DNA of 64,000 nt from Hoylesella buccalis ATCC 35310 (GCF_025151385.1 NZ_CP102287.1:2480001-2544000), one strand, 5' to 3'; shown: positions 35,657 to 46,626, counted from the first letter of the stretch. The notes: generated from the letters alone by a model not told the origin. Translations and numbers: made by a program.

Positions 35657-36934
35657 TTACAACGAGTTAGCAGAGTTTGGTTCATAAACCTCTCTCTCCG
35701 AAGTTTCTTTTTCTTTTGCCGATTGCTTGGCAATGAGCCTGTCCATATCCTCTGATATCTTTTTGTCCGTCACCTGCGCATAAACTTGAGTGCTTGATAT
35801 GGAGGCATGCCCCATCATCTTGGCTATGCTCTCAATAGGTATTCCTGCGCTTAGGCTCATCGTGCCGAATGTATGTCTTGCCATGTGGAAGGAAAGTCTT
35901 TGGCGGATACCGCAAGCCTTTCCCACGATGCTCAGTTTGGTATCCATGACACTACGGCTGCAATTACGGTGAAAGACAAGGTGGTCATCTTTTTCTTTCA
36001 CCGTCTGCTGTTCCTCGCTTCTTTCCTGCTCTTTCTGACAATGACTGATGATGGCTTCCGCTATGGGATGTAACGGCACGATGAACTCAACCTTGGTCTT
36101 CTGACGTTCCTTTCTTATATACATCTGTCCATCCGCTGTCGTTTGGATATGCTTGTATTCCAAATTCTCCATATCTGAAATAGCCAAGCCTGTGAAGCAG
36201 GAAAAGACAAACATCAGTCTTGCCAGCTCCGCTTCTCTGTCGTTCATCTTCATTAACATCAGTTTCATTACATCGCTCTTTTGCAAAAAGCGTATCTTCT
36301 TTTCCTCTTTCTCATACTTGGCATTCTCAAACGGATTACAGCGGATAATTCTCTTGCTGACCGCACGGAACATTAGTCGGCTCAGCCAGCAGAGGTTGCT
36401 GTTGACGGTAGATGCTTTCAGTCCACGCTTTTTGAGAAAGAAGCGGTATTCCTCGAACAAGTCCTCTGTAATGGCTCCGATGGGTATATCCTGCACTCCT
36501 TTGTTTTCGACAAATTCACGGAGATTTCTGTCAGAATAGAACAGATTCAGATAAGTTCCCTCTGCCCTTGACTTGCCTACGCTCTCCTTGACGGATTGCA
36601 ATTCTGCCTTACTCATGGCAAGGAGCGTTGTCGGATTAGTGGCAATGCCTTGTAAGCGGTTCTTGATAAGTTCCACACTTACCACTCCATCCATTACAAG
36701 AATGTCCCGATAGGTCTTTTCCACCAAATCTCTGAACTCAATGATTCTTTGGTTTGTTTTCTTGTTGGTTGTCAACCCCTGCTTGGTGTTCCACTCGGCA
36801 GGATGGCACTCTTCGCCTGTGGTAATGGCTGTGTTCTTTCCGTCTATGGTGATACGGCAGAGAATGGCGGTATTGCCGTCTGCCTTTGTCTTCTGTCTGT
36901 TGATATAGAACAGTATCTTGAATGTACTTCTCAT
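35657..36934 (-). CDS. Tyrosine integrase 1
   Basis: A 425-residue Bacteroidales-type tyrosine recombinase. An N-terminal arm-binding segment (FKILFYINRQKTKADGNTAI) and a SAM-like core-binding domain (FEEYRFFLKKRGLKASTVN) precede the catalytic domain. Box II is HMARHTFGT and the C-terminal part is MMGHASISSTQVYAQV with the Tyr nucleophile. The first catalytic Arg is replaced by Ala in box I (CFTGLAISDM). Box I Arg loss is known for IntDOT-like enzymes. The tail is charged. It follows a second integrase gene by 51 bp on the same strand. Confidence 0.9.
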   Translation of the reverse strand: MRSTFKILFYINRQKTKADGNTAILCRITIDGKNTAITTGEECHPAEWNTKQGLTTNKKTNQRIIEFRDLVEKTYRDILVMDGVVSVELIKNRLQGIATNPTTLLAMSKAELQSVKESVGKSRAEGTYLNLFYSDRNLREFVENKGVQDIPIGAITEDLFEEYRFFLKKRGLKASTVNSNLCWLSRLMFRAVSKRIIRCNPFENAKYEKEEKKIRFLQKSDVMKLMLMKMNDREAELARLMFVFSCFTGLAISDMENLEYKHIQTTADGQMYIRKERQKTKVEFIVPLHPIAEAIISHCQKEQERSEEQQTVKEKDDHLVFHRNCSRSVMDTKLSIVGKACGIRQRLSFHMARHTFGTMSLSAGIPIESIAKMMGHASISSTQVYAQVTDKKISEDMDRLIAKQSAKEKETSEREVYEPNSANSL

Positions 36935-36985
36935 TGTCTTGGTGGTTTTGAATAATGAATAATGATAAGATAGAAAAAATAGGAA

Positions 36986-38215
36986 TTAGATTATTAACTG
37001 CATATCTTCAGTGAAAGAAAGGAAACGATCAAATTCCTCAAAGAGTTTCTGTGGGGTTACCTTTGCATAACACTCGGTCATGCTCACGTTGGAATGCCCC
37101 AGCATCTTACTAACGGTCTCAATGGGTACACCCTGTTCAAGCGTGATGAGCGTGGCAAATGTGTGCCTTGCCGTATGTGTGGTAAAAGGAAACGAGATGC
37201 CTGCACGAAGCCGCAAGGCTTTCAAATAAGATTGGTAAGTAGCATATCCCATGAAAGGGAGCAATGTTTCCCTTTCATCGCTGTGGAGCTTCTCCATCAG
37301 CCGTATGGCTTCGGGCAGCAGTTTGACACGACAAGGCACACCTGTTTTTTGGCGGTTGAACTTCAGCCAAAGGCTACCCTCGTCATCACGCACAAGATGG
37401 GACTTGTCCAGTTCCATCAAATCACAATATGCAGCACCCGTATAACAGGCAAAGAGGAAAATATCCCTCGCCGTTTCCATTTCCTCCTCCAAGTCCTCAA
37501 AGTGGAGAGTCTTTAACTTCTCAAATGCCCCTCTGTCAAGTGCTTTGGGGAGTTTCTTGTTACCCTTGCTGATTTTGACTTTGTCGAAAAGCAGGATGTC
37601 TGCCACCCCCTCACGGTAAGCCAGCCTGCATACCGTTTTCAAATGGGTGGCGACATTGTAGAATGAGCTTTCCTGAAATCCACACTCTCCCAAGAAGTAC
37701 TGCTGAAACTCATGGATGAAGTTCTCTGTCAGTTGTGAGAGGGCTAAGTCAGAAACCTTATACTTCTTTTGGATGAACTCCTGCAAGTGGATTCTCGTGG
37801 AGTGATAGCTTGCCATTGACTCTTTTCTGATGTCTACACCGACATGACTTTCTTTCTCCTTTATGAGCATATCAAGCCTTTCGATGAGCATGCACCGTGT
37901 CTGCACACTGCCTTGAAACTGTTCCTTCACATCGGTTGCGTCAAATGGGCAACCTCTTGCAAGCAAAGACTGATAGGCTGACTGAATGGACAGCAGCAAG
38001 TTCTCCAACCTGCCATTCACCTCCACCGCCTCACGACTTTTTCCGTCCATTCTGCTCTCACGGGGATTCCACAAGTCAGGATTGCAGGAGAGCTTGCAAC
38101 TGAACTGGGCGATAGAATGTCCGATGGTAATGCGTCCCATAATCGGAGCTTTTCCAGACTTGTCAAGACCGCTCTTTTTAAGGTAGAGCAACACCTTCAT
38201 TTTCTCTGTATTCAT
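36986..38215 (-). CDS. Tyrosine integrase 2
   Basis: A 409-residue tyrosine recombinase of the same group as its neighbour but clearly diverged. Catalytic domain: box I ACYTGAAYCDLMEL (Ala in place of Arg), box II HTARHTFATLITL, then MLGHSNVSMTECYAKV with the Tyr. It is the first of two tandem integrase genes next to the right end of the element. Two integrases in tandem occur in some Bacteroidales elements; both may be needed for recombination. Confidence 0.9.
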   Translation of the reverse strand: MNTEKMKVLLYLKKSGLDKSGKAPIMGRITIGHSIAQFSCKLSCNPDLWNPRESRMDGKSREAVEVNGRLENLLLSIQSAYQSLLARGCPFDATDVKEQFQGSVQTRCMLIERLDMLIKEKESHVGVDIRKESMASYHSTRIHLQEFIQKKYKVSDLALSQLTENFIHEFQQYFLGECGFQESSFYNVATHLKTVCRLAYREGVADILLFDKVKISKGNKKLPKALDRGAFEKLKTLHFEDLEEEMETARDIFLFACYTGAAYCDLMELDKSHLVRDDEGSLWLKFNRQKTGVPCRVKLLPEAIRLMEKLHSDERETLLPFMGYATYQSYLKALRLRAGISFPFTTHTARHTFATLITLEQGVPIETVSKMLGHSNVSMTECYAKVTPQKLFEEFDRFLSFTEDMQLII

Positions 38216-38216
38216 A

Positions 38217-38256
38217 CGCTTTGATGTTTTGTGGCAAAATTACCAAAATCAAAGCG
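38217..38256. promoter_or_regulatory. 9-bp inverted repeat around the integrase promoter
   Basis: CGCTTTGAT (38217-38225) and ATCAAAGCG (38248-38256) flank a minus-strand TAATTTTG -7-like element a few bases upstream of the integrase start. The spacing fits an operator or an integrase/excisionase site. Confidence 0.5.
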
Positions 38257-38313
38257 TTCCTCACTTATGCAGAAGACTGCCGACTGAAGCAACAGCCACA
38301 CGAGCGAAAATAA

Positions 38314-38378
38314 TTCAGTTACCGAACATTACTCCATCGTTACCTATGACTAAATCGGGTAACGCTCTGGTAACTGAA
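38314..38378. promoter_or_regulatory. Nested GGTAAC inverted repeats (candidate recombinase arm sites)
   Basis: TTCAGTTACC 38314-38323 pairs with GGTAACTGAA 38369-38378, and inside it CGTTACC 38338-38344 pairs with GGTAACG 38358-38364. Four GTTACC/GGTAAC half-sites sit within 65 bp beside the integrase gene and near the element end. Confidence 0.5.
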
Positions 38379-38613
38379 CTTCTGCTTAAATCTGCATATT
38401 ATAACTCTTTTTGAAAAGAGCACTTCTATGCAAATTATTCCGTTTCCTGCTCATTATCAGTCTGTTTACACCAACTTCGATATTTCTTCATTTTCGTTGA
38501 TTAGTTGCGGCATGATGTCATAGTTATTGCGGCGCAAAGTCATGGATATGGCAACTATAACTCATGGTTATTGCACCGAAATCTTATTTTTCTCACCCAA
38601 AAATCTCATTCTT

Positions 38614-38690
38614 GCTTCCTCCTTGCCTATTGATTTTTTCTAGATTACCAAATAAGAAGTGCCATTTTAAGGCCATTATTTGGTAAATAA
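38614..38690 (+). repeat. Dispersed intergenic repeat, copy 1
   Basis: Begins GCTTCCTCCTTGCCTATTGA and ends CATTATTTGGTAAA; it is homologous with 51123-51199, same orientation. Read on the minus strand both encode a similar peptide ending in RQGGSK, but neither frame looks like a real gene. Confidence 0.65.
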
Positions 38691-38850
38691 TCAGGACATT
38701 TATCAGGATGGCATTCGCTGCGTAAACACGATAAATCAGTGCAGTTTCATCCTCTTTCCAAAACATTGGTGTTTGTCGTGTCACCAACGGTCAGACAGGT
38801 TATTATTAATAAAATTCAGTATTTATACAATCCATATCTTATTTTTTTCG

Positions 38851-38858
38851 TACTTTTG
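38851..38858 (+). promoter_or_regulatory. -7 element upstream of leuS
   Basis: TACTTTTG fits TAnnTTTG, 53 bp before the leuS ATG; no good -33 element. Confidence 0.4.
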
Positions 38859-38911
38859 TCACCTATTATATACACATCGAAACACAACAGAACGTTAATT
38901 TAGGATATCTT

Positions 38912-41764
38912 ATGGAATACAATTTCAGAGAAATTGAGAAAAAGTGGCAACAACAATGGGTGAAAAACAAAACCTATCACGTTGTGGAAGATGCCCAAAA
39001 GAAGAAATTTTATGTGCTTAACATGTTCCCCTACCCATCTGGAGCGGGCCTTCATGTAGGCCATCCTTTGGGCTATATTGCCAGCGATATCTATGCGCGA
39101 TACAAGCGACAGAATGGATTCAACGTTCTCAACCCCATGGGATACGATGCCTATGGACTGCCAGCCGAGCAGTATGCCATACAAACGGGGCAACATCCCT
39201 CCATCACTACCGAGGCAAACATCAAGCACTATCGCGAGCAGTTGGACAAAATTGGATTTTCGTTCGATTGGGATCGTGAGATCAGAACCTGCGACCCGGC
39301 ATATTACAAGTGGACACAATGGGCGTTCATCAAAATGTTTCAATCGTATTATGACAACGATTTGCAGAAAGCACAGCCTATCACAACGCTCGTACAGCAT
39401 TTTGAAACCAAAGGTACTGACGGTTTGAACGCCGCTCAGAGCGAAGAACTGCAGTTCACAGCCGATGAATGGAAAGCCATGACTGAGCTTCAACAGCAGC
39501 AAACGCTCATGAACTACCGCATTGCTTACCTGGGCGAAACGATGGTAAATTGGTGTGCCGGACTGGGCACTGTGCTGGCCAACGATGAGGTGGTAGATGG
39601 CGTGAGCGAGCGAGGTGGCTACCCCGTGGTGCAAAAGAAAATGAAACAGTGGTGCTTGCGCGTGTCTGCGTATGCGCAACGCTTGCTCGACGGACTGGAA
39701 AAAGTAAACTGGACGGAGTCGCTGAAAGAAACACAACGCAACTGGATTGGACGCTCGCAAGGAACCGAAGTGCAGTTTAAAGTGGCCAACCACGATGAGC
39801 TGTCTTTGACGGTGTTCACCACCCGCGCCGATACCATGTTCGGTGTTACGTTCATGGTGCTGGCTCCAGAGAGCGAATACGTCAGCCAAGTGACCACTCC
39901 CGAGCAGGCAACAGCCGTTGAAGAATATGTAGATGCGACGAAAAAACGTACTGAACGGGAACGCATCGCCGATAGAAAAGTAACCGGAGTGTTCACCGGA
40001 AGCTACGCCGTGAACCCATTGACGGGCGAAAATATCCCTATCTGGGTGAGCGACTATGTACTGGCAGGCTACGGAACAGGGGCCATCATGGCCGTTCCGG
40101 CACACGACAGTCGCGACTATGCCTTTGCCAAGCATTTCAATCTGCCCATCATTCCGCTGATTGAAGGAGCTGACGTGAGTGAAGAGAGCTACGATGCGAA
40201 AGAGGGAATCATGACTAACAGTCCGGTGGAAGGAAAACAAACAGCGTTGAGCCTCAATGGATTGACGGTGAAAGAGGCCATCGCCGCCACCCGAAAATAT
40301 GTGGTTGAACAGGGTATCGGACGCGTTCGGGTGAACTATCGCCTGCGCGATGCCATCTTCTCTCGTCAGCGCTATTGGGGCGAACCCTTCCCAGTATATT
40401 ATCAAGACGGCATGCCTCACATGATTCCCGAAGAATGCTTGCCGCTCGAATTGCCTGAGATTGATAAGTATGAGCCTACCGAGACAGGCGAACCGCCATT
40501 GGGTAGAGCCAAAAAATGGGCCTGGGATGTGGAACAAAACAAGGTGGTAGACAAATCGCTTGTCAACAATTCTACCATATTCCCGTTGGAACTAAACACC
40601 ATGCCAGGCTTCGCTGGCAGCTCGGCTTATTATCTTCGTTACATGGATCCACACAACGATGAAGCATTGGTGGATAAAAAGGTAGCTGCTTATTGGCAGA
40701 ATGTAGATCTTTATGTGGGTGGAACAGAACACGCAACGGGCCACTTGATTTATTCAAGATTTTGGAATAAGTTCTTACACGATTATGGTTATTCCTTCAA
40801 AGAAGAACCTTTTGAGAAGTTGGTGAACCAAGGAATGATACAAGGACGCAGCAACTTTGTTTATCGTATCAACAACGATGACCATTCAGCAGCGCCTGTT
40901 TTCGTATCAGTGGGATTGAAAGAACAATACGAAACCACTCCCATTCATGTGGATGTGAATATGGTTCACGGCGACGTGTTGGACATAGAGGCCTTCAAAG
41001 CGTGGCGACCAGAATACAAACAGGCTGAATTTATCTTGGAAGGAGATAAATATGTGTGCGGCTGGGCCATCGAGAAGATGTCGAAATCAATGTACAACGT
41101 TGTCAATCCTGATATGATAGTAGAACAGTATGGTGCCGACACGCTGCGCTTGTACGAAATGTTCCTTGGCCCGGTAGAGGCCAGCAAGCCATGGGATACC
41201 AACGGTATTGACGGTTGTCACCGATTCCTGAAAAAGCTGTGGGGACTGGTGTATGAATACAGAACTGACCAATTCTTGCCCAACGACGACGCTCCAACCC
41301 CTGAACAACTTAAGTCTGTGCACAAACTCATCAAGAAAGTAACGGGCGACATCGAACAGTTTTCGTATAATACGGCCATCTCTGCCTTCATGATTTGCAT
41401 CAACGAACTGGCACAAAGCAAGTGCACCAACAAGGAACTGCTCAAGGATGTCATCAAACTATTGTCACCCTTTGCGCCACACATCAGTGAAGAGCTGTGG
41501 CATGTGTTGGGTGGAGAGGGTTCTGTTTGCGATGCCCAATGGCCTGTATGCAATGAGGAATATCTCAAAGAAAGCGATGTACAGATGACGGTATCGTTCA
41601 ACGGAAAGGCTCGTTTCCAGATGGTGTTCGGCATAGACGACAGTCGTGAAGCCATCGAAGAAAAGGTGCTTGCCGACGAGCGCACCCAAAAATACATCGC
41701 AGACAAAACAATTATAAAAACTATCATCGTTCCAAAAAAAATCATTAATATCGTACTAAAATGA
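38912..41764 (+). CDS. leuS: Leucyl-tRNA synthetase
   Basis: A 950-residue class I synthetase that charges tRNA-Leu. The HIGH-type motif is HVGH in [14 protein letters not shown] (about 43-56), the editing domain CP1 includes the threonine-rich stretch [14 protein letters not shown], and KMSKS is present in [12 protein letters not shown]. Its length is close to the bacterial norm. The stop overlaps the next start as ATGA, so it leads a five-gene run of leuS-yitT-rdgB-porZ-glycosyltransferase. Confidence 0.98.
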   Translation: MEYNFREIEKKWQQQWVKNKTYHVVEDAQKKKFYVLNMFPYPSGAGLHVGHPLGYIASDIYARYKRQNGFNVLNPMGYDAYGLPAEQYAIQTGQHPSITTEANIKHYREQLDKIGFSFDWDREIRTCDPAYYKWTQWAFIKMFQSYYDNDLQKAQPITTLVQHFETKGTDGLNAAQSEELQFTADEWKAMTELQQQQTLMNYRIAYLGETMVNWCAGLGTVLANDEVVDGVSERGGYPVVQKKMKQWCLRVSAYAQRLLDGLEKVNWTESLKETQRNWIGRSQGTEVQFKVANHDELSLTVFTTRADTMFGVTFMVLAPESEYVSQVTTPEQATAVEEYVDATKKRTERERIADRKVTGVFTGSYAVNPLTGENIPIWVSDYVLAGYGTGAIMAVPAHDSRDYAFAKHFNLPIIPLIEGADVSEESYDAKEGIMTNSPVEGKQTALSLNGLTVKEAIAATRKYVVEQGIGRVRVNYRLRDAIFSRQRYWGEPFPVYYQDGMPHMIPEECLPLELPEIDKYEPTETGEPPLGRAKKWAWDVEQNKVVDKSLVNNSTIFPLELNTMPGFAGSSAYYLRYMDPHNDEALVDKKVAAYWQNVDLYVGGTEHATGHLIYSRFWNKFLHDYGYSFKEEPFEKLVNQGMIQGRSNFVYRINNDDHSAAPVFVSVGLKEQYETTPIHVDVNMVHGDVLDIEAFKAWRPEYKQAEFILEGDKYVCGWAIEKMSKSMYNVVNPDMIVEQYGADTLRLYEMFLGPVEASKPWDTNGIDGCHRFLKKLWGLVYEYRTDQFLPNDDAPTPEQLKSVHKLIKKVTGDIEQFSYNTAISAFMICINELAQSKCTNKELLKDVIKLLSPFAPHISEELWHVLGGEGSVCDAQWPVCNEEYLKESDVQMTVSFNGKARFQMVFGIDDSREAIEEKVLADERTQKYIADKTIIKTIIVPKKIINIVLK

Positions 41765-42738
41765 TTAAAAACAAGGAATTTATCTTATCTGAAGTAAAAG
41801 ATTATGTGTTCATCACGTTAGGCCTGTTGCTTTACAGCACTGCCTTCACCATCTTCCTGATGCCCTACGAAATTGTAACCGGTGGGGTAACCGGTATGTC
41901 GGCCATCATTTATTATGCCACTGGCTTTAAGCTGGAGAACACATACATGATTATCAACATTTCATTGTTAATCGTAGCCCTGAAGATTTTGGGCTTCCGA
42001 TTCATGATGAAAACCATCTATGCCATCTTTGCCCTATACTTTATGTTAATGTTTGCACAAAGTCTAATGCCTTTGGATGCTAACGGAAACTTTATCAAGG
42101 TATTGGGCGAGGGACAAGACTTCATGTCAATGGTCATTGGATGCTGTATCACTGGTTCATCATTGGCAGTGGTGTTTCTCAACAATGGCAGTACAGGCGG
42201 GTCGGATATCATTGCTGCTTGTGTCAACAAATACAAGGATATGTCCTTAGGACAGGTACTAATATTGGTAGATATCTTTATAGTCAGCAGTTGTTTCTTC
42301 TTCCCACAGTTTGGCGAAATGGCTGAACGAGCCCACAAAGTGGTATTTGGTTACTGTACCATCATCATCGAATGTTTCATGCTCGACTTTGTGTTTGCTC
42401 GTCAACGGCAATCGGTTCAGTTTATGATTTATTCGAGAAAACATGAAGAAATCGCTGAAATTCTGTCCAAAGAAACCGACCATGGACTGACTATTCTTGA
42501 TGGTCACGGCTGGTATACCGGACAAGAAATCAAGGTAATTTGTTTGTTAGCCCGTAAAAGTGAAAGTCAATTAATCTTCCGACTCATCAAGATGACCGAC
42601 CCAAATGCCTTTGTTAGTCAGAGTTCTGTCATCGGTGTGTACGGCGAGGGATTTGATCAAATCAAGGTAAAAGTAAAGAAAAAACATGAAAATAGTCTTC
42701 GCAACAAACAACAAGAACAAGCTTCAGGAAATTCGTGA
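41761..42738 (+). CDS. YitT family membrane protein (DUF161/DUF2179)
   Basis: A 325-residue protein with about five to six transmembrane helices including the glycine-rich [16 protein letters not shown] and [13 protein letters not shown] motifs of the YitT family, then a cytosolic DUF2179 domain (about 215-300, [16 protein letters not shown]). The family is widespread and its substrate uncertain. It overlaps leuS by 4 bp and rdgB by 53 bp. Confidence 0.92.
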   Translation: MIKNKEFILSEVKDYVFITLGLLLYSTAFTIFLMPYEIVTGGVTGMSAIIYYATGFKLENTYMIINISLLIVALKILGFRFMMKTIYAIFALYFMLMFAQSLMPLDANGNFIKVLGEGQDFMSMVIGCCITGSSLAVVFLNNGSTGGSDIIAACVNKYKDMSLGQVLILVDIFIVSSCFFFPQFGEMAERAHKVVFGYCTIIIECFMLDFVFARQRQSVQFMIYSRKHEEIAEILSKETDHGLTILDGHGWYTGQEIKVICLLARKSESQLIFRLIKMTDPNAFVSQSSVIGVYGEGFDQIKVKVKKKHENSLRNKQQEQASGNS

Positions 42739-43324
42739 CATACTGGGAGAACGGTTTGAAATAGTGTCTTTGCAAGATATTGGTTGTCATGAGGATATTC
42801 CAGAGACAGGAGATACCTTGCAAGAGAATGCCTTACAAAAGGCCATGTATGTGGCAGAACACTATGGGTTGGACTGTTTTGCCGATGATACGGGGCTCGA
42901 AGTGGAGGCTCTTCATGGTGCACCCGGTGTTCACAGTGCACGTTATGCCGAAGGAACCGACCATGATAGCGAGGCAAACATGCAGAAACTTTTGCACGAA
43001 TTACAGGATAAAGAAAACAGAAAGGCTCATTTTCGCACTGTCATTGCCTTGCTGCAACATCCCAAAAATCAACAAGAAAAAAATGTAGATAATGCTTGTG
43101 CAGCACCTGAAATACATTATTTTGAAGGACGTGTGGATGGCTTAATCGCAGAAGAAAAGCGTGGTGATGCTGGTTTTGGTTATGATCCGCTGTTCATTCC
43201 CAACGGATATAACCAGAGTTTTGCCGAACTTGGCGAGGATATAAAGAACCACATTTCACATCGTGCACTGGCAGTTGAAAAATTAGCAGCCTATCTTAAC
43301 GAAGATATAGCACAATCTGTCTAA
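42686..43324 (+). CDS. rdgB: XTP/dITP pyrophosphatase (RdgB/HAM1)
   Basis: A 212-residue house-cleaning enzyme that hydrolyses non-canonical purine NTPs to monophosphates. Signatures: [12 protein letters not shown] at the N-terminus, [15 protein letters not shown] (metal-binding Asp), and [10 protein letters not shown]. An insertion of about 15 residues ([20 protein letters not shown]) separates two central strands. The start overlaps the yitT end, and the sequence from the first ATG is fully conserved-looking. Confidence 0.95.
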   Translation: MKIVFATNNKNKLQEIRDILGERFEIVSLQDIGCHEDIPETGDTLQENALQKAMYVAEHYGLDCFADDTGLEVEALHGAPGVHSARYAEGTDHDSEANMQKLLHELQDKENRKAHFRTVIALLQHPKNQQEKNVDNACAAPEIHYFEGRVDGLIAEEKRGDAGFGYDPLFIPNGYNQSFAELGEDIKNHISHRALAVEKLAAYLNEDIAQSV

Positions 43325-43336
43325 CTGAATGGCGCA

Positions 43337-45352
43337 ATGAAAACAACGATAGTATCTATCCTTTTACTCATCATGGGTTGCTTGCAAGGCTTGTCCCAAA
43401 TAGGTTCTTGGAAAGTATATCCTTCCTATCACGACATAACGGACGTGCAACCGGCAGGTAACATCGTATATGTGTTGGCATCGGGTGGATTGTTTTGCTA
43501 TGATAAGGATGACAACAGCATACAAACTTTTGATAAGAAAACAGGCTTGAATGATGTTGAAATCAGCCACATCGCTTATAGTTCTGCGGCAAAAAGATTG
43601 ATCATTGTCTACAAAAACAACAACATTGACTTACTAGATAGTAAGGGAAATGTAACCAATATCGCTGACTATTATAAAAAATCGCTGACAGAAGACAAAA
43701 CCATTCACAGCATTTATGTCAATGGAAGCTATGCTTATTTGTCCACAGGATTTGGTATTGTCAAGCTAAATGTGAGTGATGCCGAGATTAGTGATACTTA
43801 TTTTCTGGGCTTTCGCGTAGATTGGACACTTATACAGCAAAACAAAATCATTGCAGCATCAATGACCCATGGAAAATATGCTGCTGATTTGTCTTCTAAT
43901 TTACTTGACAAAAAGAATTGGAAAAGAATAGGAAACTATACTGAAAACAACAAAGAAGTAGACAAAGAACTATGGAATAAAATGGAAAGCATGCGTCCGG
44001 AAGGTCCAAAATACAACCATTTTTATTTCCTAAAGTTTATCAATAACCGCCTTTACACTGCGGGAGGAGGCTTTGAATCGGAAGGTGTTAGCCTCTCACA
44101 TCCAGGCATTATCCAAGTACTTGAGGATGGTCAATGGCACATCTATCAAGATGATATCCAAAAAACAACAGGTTATTCATATTCAGAAATCAACTGTTTG
44201 GCTATCGACCCTAAAGATGCAAACCATGTATTTGCAGGAGGTAGAACCGGACTTTACGAATTTCAAAACGGAAAACTCACCAAATACTACAATAAAGACA
44301 ACAGTATTCTGATGCCAGCAGTTGATAAAGGAAAAGAACTGGATAATGAATATGTTCTCATCAACGGTCTGCTGTTCGATGAAGAGCGCCATCTTTGGAT
44401 ATTAAACAACCAAACCAAGGGACAAAGCATCATCGAATTACTGCCAGATGGAACCATGAAATCACACCATCAACCATCGCTGATGAGAAATGGAGTGAGC
44501 CCCAGTTTACTCTATCATCCCATGTTTGACAGTCGAGGTTTATTATGGTTCGGCAACGGGAACTACAAGTTTCCGGCACTGTTTTGTTATGATAGGAAGA
44601 CTGAAACGCTGCACACGATAACCAATTTCATCAACCAAGATGGAAACAGTCTAAAAACAACAGCTGTAAAATATATCGCTGAAGATATGGAGAACAATCT
44701 TTGGATTGGTACAAATACAGGAGTATTGCTGCTTGAAGCCTCAAAGATCAATCAACTTCCCGATGTTACTTTCACACAAATAAAGATTCCTCGCAACGAC
44801 GGAACTAACTTAGCCGACTATTTATTGGCAGGAGTAGACATCACCTGCATTGCAGTTGACAAGAGTAACCGCAAATGGTTTGGTACAGGAAGTAATGGAG
44901 TATATCTCATCAGTGCTGATAACAACCAGCAAATTCATCATTTTACCATAGCAAACAGCGTATTACCTTCTAACCATATAGAAAGCATTGCCATCAATAA
45001 TCAAACAGGAGAAGTGTTTTTTGGGACAGACAAAGGACTTTGTTCTTTCCAAAGTGACGCTACCGAGGCTGTGGAATCGATGAACAAAGACGTTACTTAT
45101 GCATACCCAAATCCGGTAGAACCCTCTTACAATGGCCCTATAACGGTTGTTGGACTCAGTTATCAAGCCGACATCAAAATAGTAACTGTCAATGGCACCT
45201 TAGTGACTAAAGGCAAAAGTAATGGCGGAACTTTCGTGTGGGATGGCAATGATATGAACGGAAACCCGGTGGCATCGGGCATCTATATGGTACAAACTGC
45301 CGACCAAACAGGAAACAAAGGAACTGTATGCAAAATCGCTATCGTCAGATAA
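43337..45352 (+). CDS. porZ: PorZ-like two-propeller protein of the type IX secretion system
   Basis: A 671-residue protein with a signal peptide (MKTTIVSILLLIMGCLQGLSQ). Two beta-propeller regions of two-component-regulator type follow (repeats such as ENNLWIGTNTGVLLLEA and NRKWFGTGSNGVYLIS), then a C-terminal T9SS-type beta sandwich of about 80 residues (YPNPVEPSYNGPITV ... FVWDGNDMNGNPVASGIYMV). In Porphyromonas gingivalis PorZ is a surface protein needed for A-LPS attachment to T9SS cargo. The assignment is by architecture; a sorted propeller protein of other function is possible. Confidence 0.78.
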   Translation: MKTTIVSILLLIMGCLQGLSQIGSWKVYPSYHDITDVQPAGNIVYVLASGGLFCYDKDDNSIQTFDKKTGLNDVEISHIAYSSAAKRLIIVYKNNNIDLLDSKGNVTNIADYYKKSLTEDKTIHSIYVNGSYAYLSTGFGIVKLNVSDAEISDTYFLGFRVDWTLIQQNKIIAASMTHGKYAADLSSNLLDKKNWKRIGNYTENNKEVDKELWNKMESMRPEGPKYNHFYFLKFINNRLYTAGGGFESEGVSLSHPGIIQVLEDGQWHIYQDDIQKTTGYSYSEINCLAIDPKDANHVFAGGRTGLYEFQNGKLTKYYNKDNSILMPAVDKGKELDNEYVLINGLLFDEERHLWILNNQTKGQSIIELLPDGTMKSHHQPSLMRNGVSPSLLYHPMFDSRGLLWFGNGNYKFPALFCYDRKTETLHTITNFINQDGNSLKTTAVKYIAEDMENNLWIGTNTGVLLLEASKINQLPDVTFTQIKIPRNDGTNLADYLLAGVDITCIAVDKSNRKWFGTGSNGVYLISADNNQQIHHFTIANSVLPSNHIESIAINNQTGEVFFGTDKGLCSFQSDATEAVESMNKDVTYAYPNPVEPSYNGPITVVGLSYQADIKIVTVNGTLVTKGKSNGGTFVWDGNDMNGNPVASGIYMVQTADQTGNKGTVCKIAIVR

Positions 45353-46599
45353 GTCTGCTCTTTCTGGCTTTCCTATTGTTGGTGCTCTTCCTATTTGGCT
45401 ATACACCCACAAACGATGGAGATGGCTATATTGAATACGCCAGGATGTGCATCGACTACGAAGAACCCTATCCTTGTGCGTCTACCATCAATGGACAACC
45501 CTTTATTTGGAACATTGGACAGATTAATTTAGTGGCTCTCTCGCTGTATCTATTCCATTCTGTATATCCCATCTTAGTGTTGATGTGCTTCCTCAAAGCC
45601 GCTTCAGCCTACTTAATAGCACGCATAGCACAAAAAACATGCAACGACCAGATAGGACTCATTGCCCTACTATTATATGTGTGCTATCCCAATAATTGGG
45701 GACAAAGCACGACAATACTCTCCGAAATACCATCCATCACACTCTTGTTAGGGGCGGTTTTCATCATTCTACACACCTCCCGTGTGCGAAATCTCTTCAT
45801 AGCAGGCATGTTAATGGCTGTAGCCAATTGGTTTCGTCCCATCAGTTTGGTATTTATGGGTACGTTTCTTCTCTATTTTCTATTCTTTAAAAACAAACAA
45901 TGGTTACGTTCTTTCAGTTCCCTGCTGGCTGGATATGCCTTGTTCATCCTCGTAGTTGGCACCACTTGCTGGCTGCGTACGGGCTATTTCTTGTACCAAA
46001 GTGAAACTTTGTGGTTCAACATGGCGGCAGCAACATATGAAACCAGCGTAGAACCTCATTACAATGCCGAGGCTTATCCCAAAGGAACCATCAGGTATAT
46101 TGACCACATGAAGGATAAAACGGCGATAGAATGCAACCAAATATGGAAACAAAGATGTTTGGAATGGCTCAAGGATAACAAAGCAAACTATTTGAGTAAA
46201 ATACCTGGAAGATTGGTTTACATGTACATGAACGACATGGATAACATACCTGCTTTTATGCATGATAAATCAAAAGTCCAAAACAATTACGTCACACTTC
46301 CCTATCGAACGCTACTATACAACCTTCAAAATCTATCCTCCATACAGTGGGCTGGACTGCTCAACATGATTTATTACGCATTCCTCCTAATGACCTTTGC
46401 CTTTTCCCTCCACGTTTTACAATCAGAAAAAAAGTACGACACCTTATTTCTTTTATGTTGTATCGTCATAGGAGGTTCATTAGCTTTGGTCTTGGCAGTA
46501 CACGGAGAAACTCGATTTAAGGCTCCTTTCATGCCTTTTATCTTCATGGGTGCGGCGGTTAGCATCTATGAATTCATTCACAAGCGACGAGTTTTCTAA
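45328..46599 (+). CDS. Multi-pass membrane glycosyltransferase-like protein
   Basis: A 423-residue protein with about ten hydrophobic helices. The first lumenal/periplasmic loop has TNDGDGYIEYA, resembling the acidic D-[DE] loop of GT-C enzymes that use polyprenyl-phosphate sugars. A large loop (about 230-310) carries the remaining hydrophilic part. It overlaps porZ by 25 bp, so it is translated from the same mRNA; a role in surface glycan or A-LPS-like polymer building is inferred from that context. Confidence 0.72.
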   Translation: MQNRYRQISLLFLAFLLLVLFLFGYTPTNDGDGYIEYARMCIDYEEPYPCASTINGQPFIWNIGQINLVALSLYLFHSVYPILVLMCFLKAASAYLIARIAQKTCNDQIGLIALLLYVCYPNNWGQSTTILSEIPSITLLLGAVFIILHTSRVRNLFIAGMLMAVANWFRPISLVFMGTFLLYFLFFKNKQWLRSFSSLLAGYALFILVVGTTCWLRTGYFLYQSETLWFNMAAATYETSVEPHYNAEAYPKGTIRYIDHMKDKTAIECNQIWKQRCLEWLKDNKANYLSKIPGRLVYMYMNDMDNIPAFMHDKSKVQNNYVTLPYRTLLYNLQNLSSIQWAGLLNMIYYAFLLMTFAFSLHVLQSEKKYDTLFLLCCIVIGGSLALVLAVHGETRFKAPFMPFIFMGAAVSIYEFIHKRRVF

Positions 46600-46626
46600 T
46601 ACATACCGTTTCTCTTTCATGGCTTA

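Larger units (their letters stand above)
38379..38911. other. Intergenic region containing the element-chromosome junction
   Basis: No gene is supported. The right att site should lie in or just left of this stretch because integrases are on the left and leuS is on the right, but the exact base cannot be fixed without the other end. A dispersed repeat occupies 38614-38690. Confidence 0.5.

Noticed and set aside
38900..40537. 545-codon minus-strand open frame
   Set aside because: Fully antisense to leuS, whose motifs are complete; the translated sequence is Phe/His-rich shadow coding.
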